From Rhizomucor pusillus (taxonomy: Eukaryota > Mucoromycota > Mucoromycetes > Mucorales > Lichtheimiaceae): a DNA stretch of 64,000 nt. Positions within the stretch are counted from its first letter, which is position 1. Each line of letters opens with the position of its first letter. This document shows, piece after piece, positions 24,552 through 37,002 of this stretch. The notes beneath the pieces are model-generated. The model searched no databases. It saw only the letters and a program-made list of their open reading frames with translations, and had not been told where the DNA came from. The position numbers were made by a program, and so were the translations under genes. The stretch covers positions 142,428-206,427 of the forward strand of contig FWWN02000650.1 in NCBI GenBank assembly GCA_900175165.2. Direction: 5' to 3'.

Positions 24552-24837
24552 GGTGATTGCGATGAGACAAGCGAGAAAAGAGGGAGAATTTTTAACAGCG
24601 GCTTGGAGCAAAATTTGAGAAATTTTTTTTTTGAATAAGCGATTGGCTCCTTCTCACTGCGCTTAGGCGCACCCTCTGATCTGTGAGCTTCTTCCGGTGA
24701 AACCCATATCTTATTACAATAAACTGTCTGGGATATGAGCTTCTGCTGCAAAACTATGATGATTGTCTCGTGCGTAAGCATTTTAATCTTTCTTTCCATT
24801 ATTTATACATTTTCCCAACTTGTACGTGTAAGATCAT

Positions 24838-27113
24838 TTACTCTGGCTTTTGCGTGATCTCATATACGCGGACTGCTGCGTCGTGACCAACGCTTACTAC
24901 TCTAAGCGGGCTCGAGTGCAAGAAGCTGACACCATTGACAGCATCCACGTGAGCATTCTTGATAGCAAGTTTCTTGAAAGGCTTTTCGCGGTTCCAAACG
25001 TAGATGTTGGTATCGATACTGCCGCTCACGAGGAACACGCCACACTCTGACCACGCGAGCGATGTGATACGTCCAGTGTGGAAGACCCAGTTTTGGATAG
25101 TCGTCTTCTTGGTCTCCAGATCATACAAGAAGATTTTGCCAACGCTGTCACCGACAGCAATCAAGTTCAACGTGGGGTGAGGTGCAAGAGCAGAAATGTA
25201 TCCAAGGTGTGGACCCAATTCGCCCGTTGGAGTTGGCTTGTCACTACTTATATCATAAATGTGCACTTTGTTATCCTGCATTGTTCGTACAAGAAAAAGA
25301 CGTGTGAATGTCTGAAAATATTATCACAGTTTTATCTGTTTTTCTAATGTTACCTGGCCGCCCACAAATGCTGTTTTGCCATCGGCGCTAACGGAGGCAA
25401 CGGTTACCGTGTATCCAGGAGCATCAATTTGGCTCTTCTTGTTGCAACCTTGGTCGTAGATATGGACAGAGTCTGCCGTTGCTACGATGTTTGTATTACC
25501 ACCAGTTGCGAGCGAAACCGGCAGCGCACCAATTGCCGCGGATGGACCGCTGCAAGGTTGCTAGGTTAGGTATTGTCTATCTCCATCGTGATTATGGTCA
25601 GCTATACCTGATATTCTTGTCCGTGACTGAACCGCTTCGGAGCATATCATCCATATCTACAGAATACAATTGCTTGTCATCAACAGTCAAAGCGATCACT
25701 TGGTTGCTGCAGTTATCGCCACCAGCATCCTGTGCTTTCGTCTCATCTCCGTCTGCCATGGACCATGAGCACACGCGACCGTAGGAGCCGGTGAATAAGG
25801 TATCTTCCTTGGTAACTGCCAAACTTGTGATAGGTCTGGCGTGGCCTTCGATGCTGCGTGATACTTTGCCGCTGTTCTTGTCCAAATAATTGATGTGACC
25901 TGAAAGCGAGGCAGACAAGAGCCAGTCACCTTGCCATAAGTTGCCAATCTGTTGGTTATCCGAAGTATCTCTCGACGTGTTGATATCGAATGTACTGCAG
26001 CAGCCAAAAATGACAGTTAGCCGGAAAATATTGGCATTATTTGCAGAAAATCCAAGATACGTACGTAACAACAGACTTGGTGTTGATATCCCATAACTTT
26101 GCAGTACAATCTGCAGAAGACGTCAAAATCTGAGTGCTGTCTGTGGACCATGCCAACGAGAAAATGCTTCCAGTATGTCCGCCTTCTGCAGAGAACTCGT
26201 CGATCTTATCTCCCGTTTTGCCGTCATACAGAAATATCTAATAAAACTTTAGATACCCAAGCTTGAAGTTAAGACCTCTCGTAGGTATAAATCATACTTT
26301 AGCATCAGCGCCGACGCTCACAAAGTAGTCGCCGTTTGGCGAAAACTCAACTGCGTGTACGAAACGTGTGTGGTCTCGGATTGTCTTGTTATGCTTGAAC
26401 GGAATGCCGTTGTAAAATGCAACAGTCATATCATCAGAAGCTGTGACGGCACGGAAAGGTCGCTGTTGCCGGATGCTGACGCTGTTGATCACCTTGGAGT
26501 GGCCCATAATCTCGCCGACGGATGATAGAGTATCGAACGAGAAAGCGTGACCAAATCTTTCTTTGCCATCACCAACGGCAATGAGACGTTTGCTTTCCGA
26601 GTCCCAAGCAATATCGCGTACTTTGCCCGAGACAGGTCGAATCTCGTTCTTCAATATATGCTCCTCGTTTACAGTATCCCAGATACGGACGTTGCCGTGA
26701 GCATCTACAGCAACAAACTTGAATACATGGAATTTTACAGCACCTGTCTATGCATATATTACCTCCTGATGCAATGTAGAAACCACTTGGGCTGTACCTA
26801 GCAACAGTCGTCTGCGCGGTGTGGCCGACATATTCCCAAGAAAGGGTTGGGTTCTAAGAAACGGTGCCGTGTTAGCTCCTCGCTACCTAACTTTAGTGCT
26901 GTGTATTCATATACGAGACCTCGATATCACGAACAAAGACGGACTTGCCATTCGTGTATACAAAGTTCTTGCCTTTGGGATCGCCGCCGAGCTTGATGGA
27001 CTCACCGCGTGCAGTTTGTGGCAACGGTGCAAATGTATATTCTAACATTGACTTAACACTCCTGAGGATAGGACCAGAGTTGTCGAAAACTCACTCTTCG
27101 TGTAAGCAGCCAT
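24838..27113 (-). CDS. AIP1: Actin-interacting protein 1 (AIP1/WDR1), WD40 protein
   Basis: Eight exons (27113-27095, 27041-26920, 26853-26763, 26704-26298, 26237-26065, 25994-25608, 25549-25354, 25275-24838) give 610 residues; yeast Aip1 is 615. The N-terminus (KYTFAPLPQTARGESIKLGG, then DPKGKNFVYTNGKSVFVRD) is diagnostic. WD repeats run throughout, for example GNVRIWDT, CTAKLWDINT, TNIYVWNREK and AAVRVYEI, forming the two-propeller fold. Family role: works with cofilin to disassemble and cap actin filaments. The first exon is only 19 nt. The upstream region (27114-27649) is shared with the divergent transporter gene. Confidence 0.96.
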
Positions 27114-27649
27114 TGCAAGACTTAGCTGACCTGAGATGAGCTGAGCGGCGGGGCTGTGTCGCCTCTGTCTTTGGTGGTGCTGCTGCTTTACGTCCAGCAA
27201 TATGCAGGATTGAGATCCAGCTTGCGCTTTCATTCTCGTCTCGACCAGCAATCAAAACAAGTGATGGATGGCAGGGATATGGAGCACAAGGTAATATCAT
27301 TTGACCCCAGTGATAAAGGATAACCCGAAACCAACGCCTCACTCGCCATGAAGCGAATCAGTTCATCAAAGACCGTCTACCAAGCCTCTTAAAGGCTTGG
27401 TGTTTATTCTCGTTCTATTGCTACCACGATCAGAGAAATCGAATGGATTTTTACTGGTGCAATGATAGACGGGCCTGCTTCCAGAGCGGACATATCAGGA
27501 ACGGGACCTGCATGTGAGAGGGCATATCTGCACAGCTCACCATGTGCAAGTAGCTTCCGAACGAGCAGATAACCTGAGCACCATCACGTACTCCTCTATC
27601 TTTTGCGTCTTTTTTTCTTTTGCAATCCTTTCGCTGCTTTTTCTTTTTC
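27114..27649. promoter_or_regulatory. Shared divergent promoter region, AIP1 and amino acid transporter
   Basis: A 536-bp stretch between two divergent start codons. It has a T/C-rich tract on the plus strand just before the transporter ATG (about 27600-27648), common at fungal transcription starts. No specific operator could be identified. Confidence 0.45.
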
Positions 27650-29361
27650 ATGTCAAGAGCAGCGTATATACCTACCATAGATACAGCAACAGCATCGTCT
27701 GCGTCTTCCTTTACGTACGGCGTCAGCTTCAACGACGAGAACGAACCTCTATTATCGCCCCAGTCAACCTCAACATCGTATTACACTTGCGATCCCGAAG
27801 ATAACAGCAACCGAAATGGTCTCGGAAGAGCATCACGATTCAGCGGCACCGTGAACTTGTTAAACACGATACTCGGTACAGGCATGCTGGCCATGGTAAG
27901 ACAACAACGTGAGAGCCTCGGTCGTATGCTAAATGTGATATGTACCATCCTCATCAAGCCGGCAGCAGTGGCGACAGTAGGTATCTTTCCTGGTGTATTC
28001 TTGACGATATTTGCCGGAATAGCGTCAGGCACAGGCCTTTATCTCTTGACATGCTGCGCTGACATGGTCGGCGGCCGGAACACGTCCTTTTTCGGTGCAT
28101 CGCAGCTCACGTGGCCCTCTGCAGCCGTGTGGTTCGACTTGGCCATCGCTATCAAATGTTTTGGCGTTGCTACAAGCTATATCATCATTGTCGGCGATCT
28201 CTTGCCTCAAGTCGCCAAGTCGCTGTTCGGTCTTGATATGAGCCGAGGATTTTGGATCACTGTCGTGGTTGTGGGTATTTTGACGCCTTTGGGCTTCCTA
28301 CGGACATTGGATGCCTTGCGTCACGTGAGCACACTCGCCATCGTCGCAGTCGTATATCTCACAGCCATCGTGGTGTACCATTTCCTTTCTCCCACGTTTC
28401 AACACGCACCTGCTGATGAGATCGAATGGTTCCACGTTACATCCGGCATTTTTGGTCAGCTGCCGGTGTTCATTTTCGCTTTTACGTGCCATCAGAACAT
28501 ATTTTCTGTTTACAATGAACTCAAAAAGAATGATCGCAGGTCTATGGTCGCAGTTATTACTAGCTCTATCGGCTTCTCCGTGATTGTCTACGAAACCATC
28601 GCTATCTTGGGGTATCTCACTTTTGGAAAGAACGCCAAGGGAAACATAGTTTTGGAATGTATGTAAGACTGCAAAGGGATATCTATACACAGTTTCAAAC
28701 AAAAAGAGAAAGGAGAATGCAAGCAAGACAGACTCTTTATTAATCCAATGCCTCTTCACATTTCATATATTTTGATGCTTTATTTATACCTGCACCGCAG
28801 ACCCATCAAGTCTTTTCGTCGAAGGAGGCCGACTTGCGATCGTTCTTCTTGTTATTTTCAGCTATCCTTTGCAGCTACATCCCTGTCGAAACTGTCTGGA
28901 CAAGGTACTCGCGATCGGTCTCTGGACAGCAGCAAAGATATCATCAGAACAGCAGCAGACAAACAATGCGCGACGTGGCAAGACACCAAAGGAAGCAAGC
29001 CTTAAAAAGCATGCGCTCATGTCCGCAGGAATATTGCTTGGAACGTACATTGTTTCCATGACGATATCGCAGCTTGATCTGGTAAGGACGGAAAAAATCT
29101 TTCATAATCCAACTTGCAGCTGGCATTCATTATGTTTGCAAAAAAAAAAAAAACTTTTATTAGGTTCTAGCATTTGTTGGCTCCACGGGATCAACCACGA
29201 TCAGCTTTATTTTGCCAGGAGCATTTTATTATAAGCTCCACGCGGATCAGCCATGGAGCAAGAGACCAAGCAAGTTCATTGCATTGGGATTGGCTCTTTT
29301 TGGTTGTCTCGTCATGGTTGTCTGTCTGTCTTTCAACATACAGCGCCTAGTCAACAACTAG
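27650..29361 (+). CDS. Amino acid transporter, AVT5/6/7-like (AAAP/SLC38 type)
   Basis: Exons 27650-27895, 27959-28658, 28801-29081 and 29164-29361 give 474 residues. An N-terminal hydrophilic stretch with the acidic-dileucine-like NEPLLS is followed by the family signature LLNTILGTGMLAMP and about ten to eleven membrane segments. The first half includes GIASGTGLYLLTCCA and IVGDLLPQVAKSLFG; FAFTCHQNIFSVYNEL is the conserved core motif; FSYPLQLHPCRNCLDKVL lies in exon 3. Fungal relatives (AVT6, AVT7) export amino acids from the vacuole, so a vacuolar membrane role is inferred. Intron 1 (63 nt) is a multiple of three without a stop. A start at 27620 would add ten Phe-rich residues and is less likely. 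Confidence 0.9.
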
Positions 29362-29599
29362 CCATAAATAAACTACTAAACATGTATATTTCTGGATCAC
29401 ACTATAATGAAAAAATATTTCGTTTGCATGTGGCACCCGTGACAAAGGGGTTTGCATGTAAGGAGTTACAATCATGGACAATGAAGAAGAAGAAGAGTTG
29501 ACAGCTGTAAGTTAGCTTTTTTTCCTTAGACATCGCAGTTGTATATAAATATAAATTGAAAGATAGCAAAAGGCATTTATATATCTTTTTTTTTTTCTC

Positions 29600-30205
29600 A
29601 TGGATATCTCATTCCAGCTGAACACTGACAAGAATACGACAACCACGACGCCTGTTGGCGACCTGTACAGTAAAGACCACCATGGGTTTGCTCATTCTAC
29701 GCTGCATCCATTGGAGATTCCACACCCGTTCACGGAGCAACAAGCTGCCGAAGCGCTGCTGCGTCTAGGGAACCCATCCACGGCCTCTATATCTTCGACG
29801 CTCTCATCGGTTTCCACTCCACCCGAAGAAAGACTGCCGTCGTTGACAGACATGATACCATTTGAACCGACGGCCAAGCAAAAACCGAGCAAGCTTACCC
29901 GTAAAAAGTCAACCAACTGGCTGGTACAGCGTGCGAAACCATGGAAAGCGACAACGAAACCCCGTTGGCAAGAATCCGAGCGTCTCAACCTGTTCCACGC
30001 GATCGTAGAGGATAAAAAGTTGGATGATATGGCAACTTTCCAATGGGATAGAATCGCAATGGCTGTTGGGCGAGCAAAGAAGGCATGCAAGGACCAGTGG
30101 CGACGTGAAGTGCTCCCAAGTCTGATGAAAGGGTTCAACATCAACAATAACTGTAACAACCACCTCAATGGCAACGGCAGCAACAGCAGCGGCTGTGAAA
30201 TGTAA
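29600..30205 (+). CDS. SANT/Myb-like domain protein
   Basis: A single-exon gene of 201 residues. The N-terminal half is Thr/Ser-rich and low in conservation. The C-terminal half has a Myb/SANT-like helix set starting PRWQESERLNLFHAIVEDKK, with FQWDRIAMAVGRAKKACKDQ and then WRREVLPSLM. The spaced Trp residues (WQESE, WDRIA, WRREV) are the core positions of this fold. It ends in an Asn/Ser tail. This is a likely nuclear DNA- or chromatin-binding protein; targets are unknown. A 190-residue frame on the opposite strand (29692-30264) is its shadow. Confidence 0.75.
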   Translation: MDISFQLNTDKNTTTTTPVGDLYSKDHHGFAHSTLHPLEIPHPFTEQQAAEALLRLGNPSTASISSTLSSVSTPPEERLPSLTDMIPFEPTAKQKPSKLTRKKSTNWLVQRAKPWKATTKPRWQESERLNLFHAIVEDKKLDDMATFQWDRIAMAVGRAKKACKDQWRREVLPSLMKGFNINNNCNNHLNGNGSNSSGCEM

Positions 30206-30283
30206 AATGCCATTTTAGCACTTTTACTTGTTTTTACATATAGAGAAAGAAAGAAATAAAGCAAAACGAAAAAATAATGATCA

Positions 30284-32244
30284 TTATAAAAACTGTCTGC
30301 GATGCAAGAAGCTGATCAAATCATACTTTGTTGCAACGCCGAGACACCATTTTCGATTGGCGTCCGTGATTACTGCAAAGGAATTTTTGTCGAAGAATTT
30401 AGCTACAGTTTCAGAATAGATTCATGTCAGTGTATGGAACGTGATATCAAAAACAGCCGCATGCTTACCGAGATCAGAGAGGCTGGTTTCTGGCGTGATG
30501 ACCTGGTATTTCGTGGCTCCACCGGCCTTTCGGAACGAGAACATGCATTTCTCCACAGGATCGACGAGATTGACAGATCCATGCTCTAACCGATCTTGCA
30601 AGGAAGCTAACGAAACGTAGCCAACGAGTTTGCGGTTATCGGTACGAATCACAGGTAGCTGAGAATATTCGCGTTCCAGCATGATATCTATGGCATGTGA
30701 AACTGTTGCGGATGGAGGAATGGTAACAGCAGCGGGTAGCTGCAAATCCTCAACGCTCGCCTGGCGAAGACACGTTTGTCAATTTTGTGTAATTGATTAC
30801 GGGCCAAAAGCATCTTACCGCTCGATATCTGTCTGTGGATAGGTACTCCAGCTCCTTCATAATGAGATCGTCTGCAAGATCGTTTTCCAAAAGCCATTCA
30901 TTGTTGAGAAGCGTCGAAGTATAATTTTTTGCGGAATCATTCAGGATAACAACGTTGCGCCCGCCGTGCTCCTTTGCATGCCGGACAGCAGCGGCAACAA
31001 CAGCACCGGATGATGGGCCTAAAATGTGATGTCTGGGTGAGTATTCGCATATATATGCCTCTTTGTAGCATTGTAATACTTGCCGCACATGACGCCTTCA
31101 TCTCGAATAAGCCGACGTGCCATTGAGAATGCTTCCTTGTCACTTATTTTATACCATTGATCGACCACATCAGGATCCAAAGACTTGGGTACAAAGTTGT
31201 TTCCCATGTCTTCCAACTTCCAGTCCTAGATATAAAAATTACAATGTAAGAAAATATTTGTCGATGAATACAATGGCACAATGCTCCGGCTTACCATCCG
31301 ACCAAGGAGTTGGAGAGCAGGATGATTGGATGGATCGCTAAATATAGAATCAACAGGTTCCACACCAAACACCTAATATGCACTATATGTCAATTACTTA
31401 TCACTTCCAGTTTGATTACTATTGCTTAGCGTACCTTTACATTAGGTAACTCCTTTTTGATATGCGATGCAAGTGCTGATATGGTAACGCCGGATTCCAC
31501 AGTTACGAAGAGATTATCAAATTCCTTGTTGGTCTGTTGTAATATCTCGTCTGCCAATCCTTTGTAATATTTCGCTGACTGAAGTTGGGTCTATTATCAT
31601 TTCCACAAAAAGGATATCCCCAACAAAAACACGTCAATGCAATAGGCAGCTAAAACAGATGTTCTAAGTATCATACTTCATCCATGACAATGGCGTCCTT
31701 GAGCTGGCCAGCTAAGCGTGCTGCAACAGAGTACGAGCTTTCTGGCGCCTCCGGTCGAGCTTCGTTCGGTGTTCGCATAATTTCTGCACCGAGTGCTTTT
31801 AGCATTTGGATACGATCATTTGTTGTGCGTTCCGGTATAACGGCTACAACGCGATAATTGCCTCGCTTGGCTGCTAGACCGGCAATCGCAAGTCCAAAGT
31901 TGCCGGATGTCGGGACAATAAGCGTCGCTCTCTCGTTGCTTGCATTAGTCGCATTGTCGCGTTCTGCGTGATATCAGAGAATCCGAAACTGCAAACGTGA
32001 AGTTTTCTCTGAGCTACCTTCTAACAGCTGCTTTGCAATGCGATCCTTGACACTGCCCGTAGGGTTCGCACACTCGAGCTTTGCAAGGACAACGCCTGTT
32101 CTTCACGTTTCAGTGTAACAACCTCTTTTATCTTTCTCGCTTCTTGACACTGTTACCTTTCGGGGCTTGGTCAAGTTTCAACATTGGTGTAGAGCCGACA
32201 TTGTGTTCAATCGATTCTGTTATTGGTGGCGCTGTTGTAGACAT
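30284..32244 (-). CDS. Cystathionine beta-synthase-like PLP enzyme with degenerate phosphate loop
   Basis: Nine exons (32244-32157, 32095-32018, 31963-31677, 31590-31435, 31372-31295, 31225-31084, 31018-30819, 30760-30469, 30402-30284) give 479 residues. The start ITESIEHNVGSTPMLKLD, the PLP lysine in NPTGSVKDRIAKQ (K46), TSGNFGLAIAG, and MLKALGAEIMRTP follow fungal CBS; the C-terminus has paired CBS repeats (SQLPVIRTDNRKLVGYVS). However, the glycine-rich loop that holds the PLP phosphate, GTGGT in canonical CBS, reads ESGVT here (183-187, within LFVTVESGVTIS), and SGNTG is SGNFG. Either activity is altered or this is a divergent paralogue. Intron 6 uses a GC donor. I chose the ATG at 32244 over one in frame at 32418 because fungal CBS begins here. 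Confidence 0.87.
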
Positions 32245-32334
32245 TTCAAAGCAAGGGCGGCTTTCTAGCAGAAAAGACTGCGCGTTTCTTCGCAAGACAA
32301 GTGACCTCCGCCGCCGTCCGACGAGTAACTTTGT
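32245..32334. promoter_or_regulatory. Very short bidirectional promoter, CBS-like and METTL5
   Basis: Only 90 bp separate the divergent start codons of the CBS-like gene (32244, minus) and METTL5 (32335, plus). The 5' UTRs and core promoters must overlap or lie within the opposite transcript. No TATA-like element is obvious. Confidence 0.6.
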
Positions 32335-33184
32335 ATGAAGCTTAAAGAACTCGAGAGTATACTGCAAGATTGTGCTGTTTTCGGTGAGAGAGATTCTAGG
32401 CGTAGTCAAATCTTGCATAGCTTATAGTTGACTTTTGGAGATCGGCAGACGATCCAAAAATCCAGTATGAGCAGTATCCAACAACAGCTCATTTAGCTGC
32501 TCGTATGCTTTACACTGCTGATACCGTTTACGACGATATCGAAGATAAAGCTGTAGGCGATTTTGGCTCAGGTTGTGGCATCCTAAGCATCGCTGCAAAT
32601 ATCTTGGGCGCAAGGTAACATGAACTCGTATATCCAGCATTTGATGATGCTAATAGGGCTGAAGTTACTCTGTCGGTTTTGATATTGATCCGGATGCGAT
32701 ACGGATAGCTCAAGAAAATGCAAACGAATTTGAAGTGGATATAGACTTTATCCTTACAGATTTGAATCATGCGAACTTGGATCGGTTCCGTGGTTGCTTT
32801 GATACCATTGTCATGAATCCACCGTTTGGAACCAAAAACAAGGGCATTGACATGATATTTCTAAAGAAAGCCGTAGAGGTAATTCACATGGCATGCCGAG
32901 TATGTAATAATGCAAACTTATCAGAACGAAGTAGCTTGCTAACACATCGGTGTATTCACTGCATAAAACTTCGACTCGCGAGCATATTATGAAAAAGGCC
33001 AAAGAATGGGGTGTCGAGTGCCAAGTACTGGCAGAAATGAAGGTAAATATATACCTGTATTTAGTTGTCACTATTTGTGCTTAAACTGCTTCTCCGTTAG
33101 TTTGACGTGCCTATGATGTACAAATTTCACAAGAAAAAGTCGGTTGACATTGCCGTCGATTTTCTGCGCTTCAAAAAGCGATAG
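32335..33184 (+). CDS. METTL5: METTL5-type 18S rRNA N6-adenosine methyltransferase
   Basis: Exons 32335-32383, 32449-32614, 32665-32878, 32935-33042 and 33101-33184 give 206 residues, the family length. It starts MKLKELESILQDCAVFG; then come KIQYEQYPTTAHLAARMLY, the SAM-binding GDFGSGCGILSIAA, the acidic FDIDPDAI, and the catalytic NPPF in TIVMNPPFGTKNKGIDM. The C-terminal SVYSLHKTSTREHIMKKA and YKFHKKKSVDIAVDFLRF are hallmark METTL5 segments. Family role: with TRMT112 it methylates one adenosine of 18S rRNA. All residues expected for activity are present. Confidence 0.95.
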
Positions 33185-33523
33185 TGACGAGCGTAGACAT
33201 GGAAATCAATGTAATTAAACACATAACTGTCTCCGTTTCGTTCTCGGCGAGCTCTGAGATGACATGTATATATATTTATCTTTTTGACAACATTCATAGC
33301 GAAGCAGGCAAGGACAAGAGCATGAACCTGTAAGCATCTGGAGCATGATCGCGTAACAGCATTTTCATCCCCGCCCTGGTGCATTTGTAACTAAAACCCT
33401 TTTCCCCTTTGTCACCAGTGGTGGACAGTTAGCCGAAAGAAACTGGCCTTCTGACACGTAAAAGTGTGACGATCTTTACCCTAACTTCCATTTGTGAATT
33501 GTTCTCCTTTCTTTCGTTTCGCA
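33185..33523. other. Intergenic, METTL5 to Hook
   Basis: 339 bp covering the METTL5 3' flank and the Hook promoter. A pyrimidine-rich tract lies at about 33501-33520. No other feature is seen. Confidence 0.6.
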
Positions 33524-36500
33524 ATGCTTCAAACATCTCGAGCAGACGCTACTCAAGCCGATGCATACGTCGATTGGGTAAATAACAGCTTGCACGAGCT
33601 TCACCACCTAGCTGTCCTAACACCTACGTTAGATCAATGCCTTTGAAAATATCTCGCATCGAGTGCACCACATTTCTGATCTCTCGGACGGCATCATCCT
33701 GTTTGAAGTGCTCGCCGACATGTAAGAATCACGTATAGACGCAAGGAAACTATAGCTAATTCCATATTTAAGAGATCCAAAATGGTTCAAATCCATTCGA
33801 TCGGCTGACGTGGGTGAAAACTGGGTTCTCAAATTCAATAACCTAAAGAAACTGCACAAACTTGTTTCACGATACTACGAGGAAGTGATGGGTCGAGATA
33901 TCGAAAACCTGCTACCGATCAATCTGAACTCCATCGCCAAAGACGATGACATTCGAGAGACGATTAAACTGTGCCAACTGATTATCTGCATCGCCGTGCA
34001 ATGTCACAAAAACCAAATCTATATTGGAAAAATCCAAAGCCTGTCGCAGCAAAGCCAGCATGCATTGATGCTCAGTATTGAAGAGGTTCGTCACGGCACC
34101 TTTGCAAGAAAGGATATCAAATTTACATGAACTATCTTTATTAGGTAATTGGCATCATTTCTGGAAATGTCGCGGAACCGGATAATGGCAGCGCAGGCGG
34201 TGTCGCAAGAACTGGCGACACGTCCATCAGCGGATATAACGAGTAAGTTTCAATATGCAAATGCGAATAATGCGATATATCAGCTAACAATTACATAGCA
34301 GTGCTGGTGTACGACCTAGTGCGGAGCTAGCTAAAATTCTTGATGAAAAAGCTGACCTCGAAGCACAACACAAGCAACTGATTGAAGAACATGCTCAGCT
34401 GCGACATCGCTATGTACGTCTGATAATAAGACCTTTGTTCACTATGCTGATATCTAACTTCAAGGAAATTTTCTCAGGATGAATTGGAAGCCGAAAAGGA
34501 AGACCTGCAACTTAGATTGCGAGAAATGGATAAAGCCGTTGAGCAGGCCAACGAAACTGGACGTGCAGATTTTATTATGAGAACAGAGATTGAGCACCTG
34601 AAACAAGATTTGTAGGTTTTATAATATGATCAAGTAGGCCAAATCAGCTCACATTATTTGCAGATTGCGAAGTGAGGATCGTCGCCAAGAAGTTGAAATG
34701 CTTTTGGATACCCAGAACGAGACCATTGAGGATCTCAAACGAAAGGTAACGTTACTTTAATTGTTGAGCAGAGGTTCTGGATTTACACTAATGCCTTTTT
34801 TTTTCACAGAAAGAGGAGCTGACAAAGCAAGTTGAACAAGCAGCGAGGTTAAATGATCAACTAGATGAATACCGTCACGCTGCTGAAAAGCTTCAGAAAG
34901 CAGAGAATGTAATTGAAAAATATAAGAAAAAATTGGAAGAAAGTGCAGACATGAGACGGCAGCTAAAGGTAACGATTAAATGCAGTAATTTTTGGAAAGT
35001 TTGGATATCATAACACTAAAGTAACTGATGCAGGCATTGGAAGAACAAAATGTATCTTTAATGGATCGCAATCAACAAATTGAAGACGAGTACCGCAAAG
35101 TATTAGCATTCAAGACGCTTATGGATTCATACAAGGAGCAGATCGCGCAGTTGGAAACAAAGAACAATGAGATATTACGCGAGAAGAATAAGCTGGAATA
35201 TGAAATTCGACAAATGACGAAGAAGATGGAAATTTTGGAAGCAGAGCGCATGCGCGACCTAGATAGAATCCAAGCACTCGAGGAAAATTTGCAGGAGGCT
35301 GAACTTGGCGGTAAGCAGTACAATGTAGCATTTATTAAACGCCATATATTAATAGGTCGTGAGATAGGCACTATGGAGCAAGTCATGGCCAAGAAGGACG
35401 TCTCTGGAATAGATGATGACATGGATCTAGATGATGAACCTCTCAAGGATTCTTTGGAGGATTCACTCAAGGAATCAAATGTCACTGAATTGTGAGTTAA
35501 GATATTGGTTGTATGCTAACGGAAGCTAAAAAAGACTACAATTAGAAAACTATCCAAGCGTCGTCTGGAGCGACAGATTAAAACATTGCAGCAGGAAAAT
35601 GCTGCTGGCGGTAGTCAAAAGGCTGTTGTCCTTCAGCATCTCTTGGACGATGCAAATCGCCTGAAAGCACAGTTCGAGAAAGTAAGTAATTCAAATATAC
35701 CAAGTAGCAGGAAATTAACACATTATTTCTTTAGAACTATTTGGAAGTTTCTCAGGAGCGAGATATACTGCAAAGTGACATGGCCCGCATTCGCGAAGGA
35801 ATACCCGATGCCCTCGTAGACCAATCCCAACATACATTGTCCTTGCGACTGCATATTATCGATCTGGAGAAGGAATCCAAATCATTGCGTGACGAACTGG
35901 AAAAGTTACAAAACAAAGTTGCAAACGGCAAAGTTGGATTTGATGGCGATGTGGACGGCAACGAATTCATGCAGAGATACAAGGAATTGGAGGAACGTTC
36001 GAAACAGTTGGAGGAGCAGACCAAGCGACAACTTCAAGACATCAACAAGTTACTGTTAGAGAAGGATATGCTGCAAAGCCAAAGCATCGAAACAAAGGAC
36101 TTGCTTCTAGAGAAGGAGCGTCTCAACAGGTCAGGATTTGCAATTTCGTTGAGATTACATACTGCAAGCTAATTTATCCTTCATGCACCAGCGAGATGAA
36201 GGCATCCCTGGCGGTATTCGAAGCCAAAGACGACGAACCTTTAAAGCAGCAAAATGCACATCTTCAACAACAAACAATTCAGCAACAAGAGCAGCTTCAT
36301 GAATTGCAAGTGAAGCTCAAAAAGGCCAAGGAGTTTATTAAGCAACAAGACAAATTGATGAAAGATCGCTTTGCTGCTGACAATGCTGGCAATTACGACG
36401 AAGCTGTTAGCTCGTTGAAGGCAGAGCTGGCGCTCAAAGACGAGGAAAATGAACGACTGAAGGTAAACCTGTCGGATAGCCTGTCTTTATTTACTGTGCT

Positions 36501-36699
36501 GACTGAATTGGTTTATCTACAGAAACAAATTCACGAGCTTCGACTGCAGTCTCGCCGCGAACAGCAGTTGATGATGTCGGCCTGGTGTGACCTAGCACGA
36601 CGAACTCACAAAGATCTAGTCAACTCCAAAACTCCTAACCCGAACTCATGGCTCGGTCAGCAACGGAGGATCTTGGATAGTCAGCTGCGACGCCGTTAA
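33524..36699 (+). CDS. HOOK: Hook-family dynein adaptor
   Basis: Fourteen exons (33524-33577, 33633-33721, 33773-34085, 34145-34242, 34299-34413, 34478-34611, 34664-34745, 34810-34968, 35034-35310, 35356-35491, 35546-35681, 35735-36129, 36192-36462, 36523-36699) give 811 residues. The first 165 or so form the Hook (calponin-like) domain: YVDWINAFENISHRVHHISD, SDGIILFEVLADIDPKWF, and HALMLSIEEVIGIISG. The rest is nearly continuous coiled coil rich in Glu, Gln and Lys, ending in an Arg-rich tail. Family role: links endosomes, through FTS and FHIP partners, to dynein-dynactin for transport. It is longer than animal Hooks (about 720). Introns 9 (45 nt) and 13 (60 nt) are stopless multiples of three. 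Confidence 0.92.
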
Positions 36700-37002
36700 G
36701 TAAGCAAAAAGAGACAAATTCCCTTTCTAGCAATTTTTCGTTTCTCGTTCCAATTCTTGTTTAATACCCTTTTCCCTTCTTACGCGCTACTAAACCCCTC
36801 GCTCAATTCTTTCCCATGCTTCATATAAATTAAGATCGTGTGGCCCCAAGGCTATATCTATGTAAACCTCTCACCATTTTTGACTTCACTATGCAGAATA
36901 TATACATATTTGCCATATGCATGACTTGGATTTCTTCAAATGTAAAGTATGCTCATTTTAAATATATACATACATAAAGGAGGATATATTTGTTTCCTTT
37001 GT
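36700..37002. other. Convergent 3' flanks, Hook and an unassigned gene
   Basis: 303 bp of AT-rich sequence between two stop codons, with AATAAA-like and TATATA-type polyadenylation context. Nothing else is seen. Confidence 0.5.

Noticed and set aside
29692..30264. 190-codon minus-strand frame
   Set aside because: Antisense to the SANT-domain gene; no domain and no splice logic.
32245..32418. In-frame extension of the CBS-like gene
   Set aside because: It overlaps the METTL5 first exon and looks unlike a CBS N-terminus; a mitochondrial leader was considered but is not supported.
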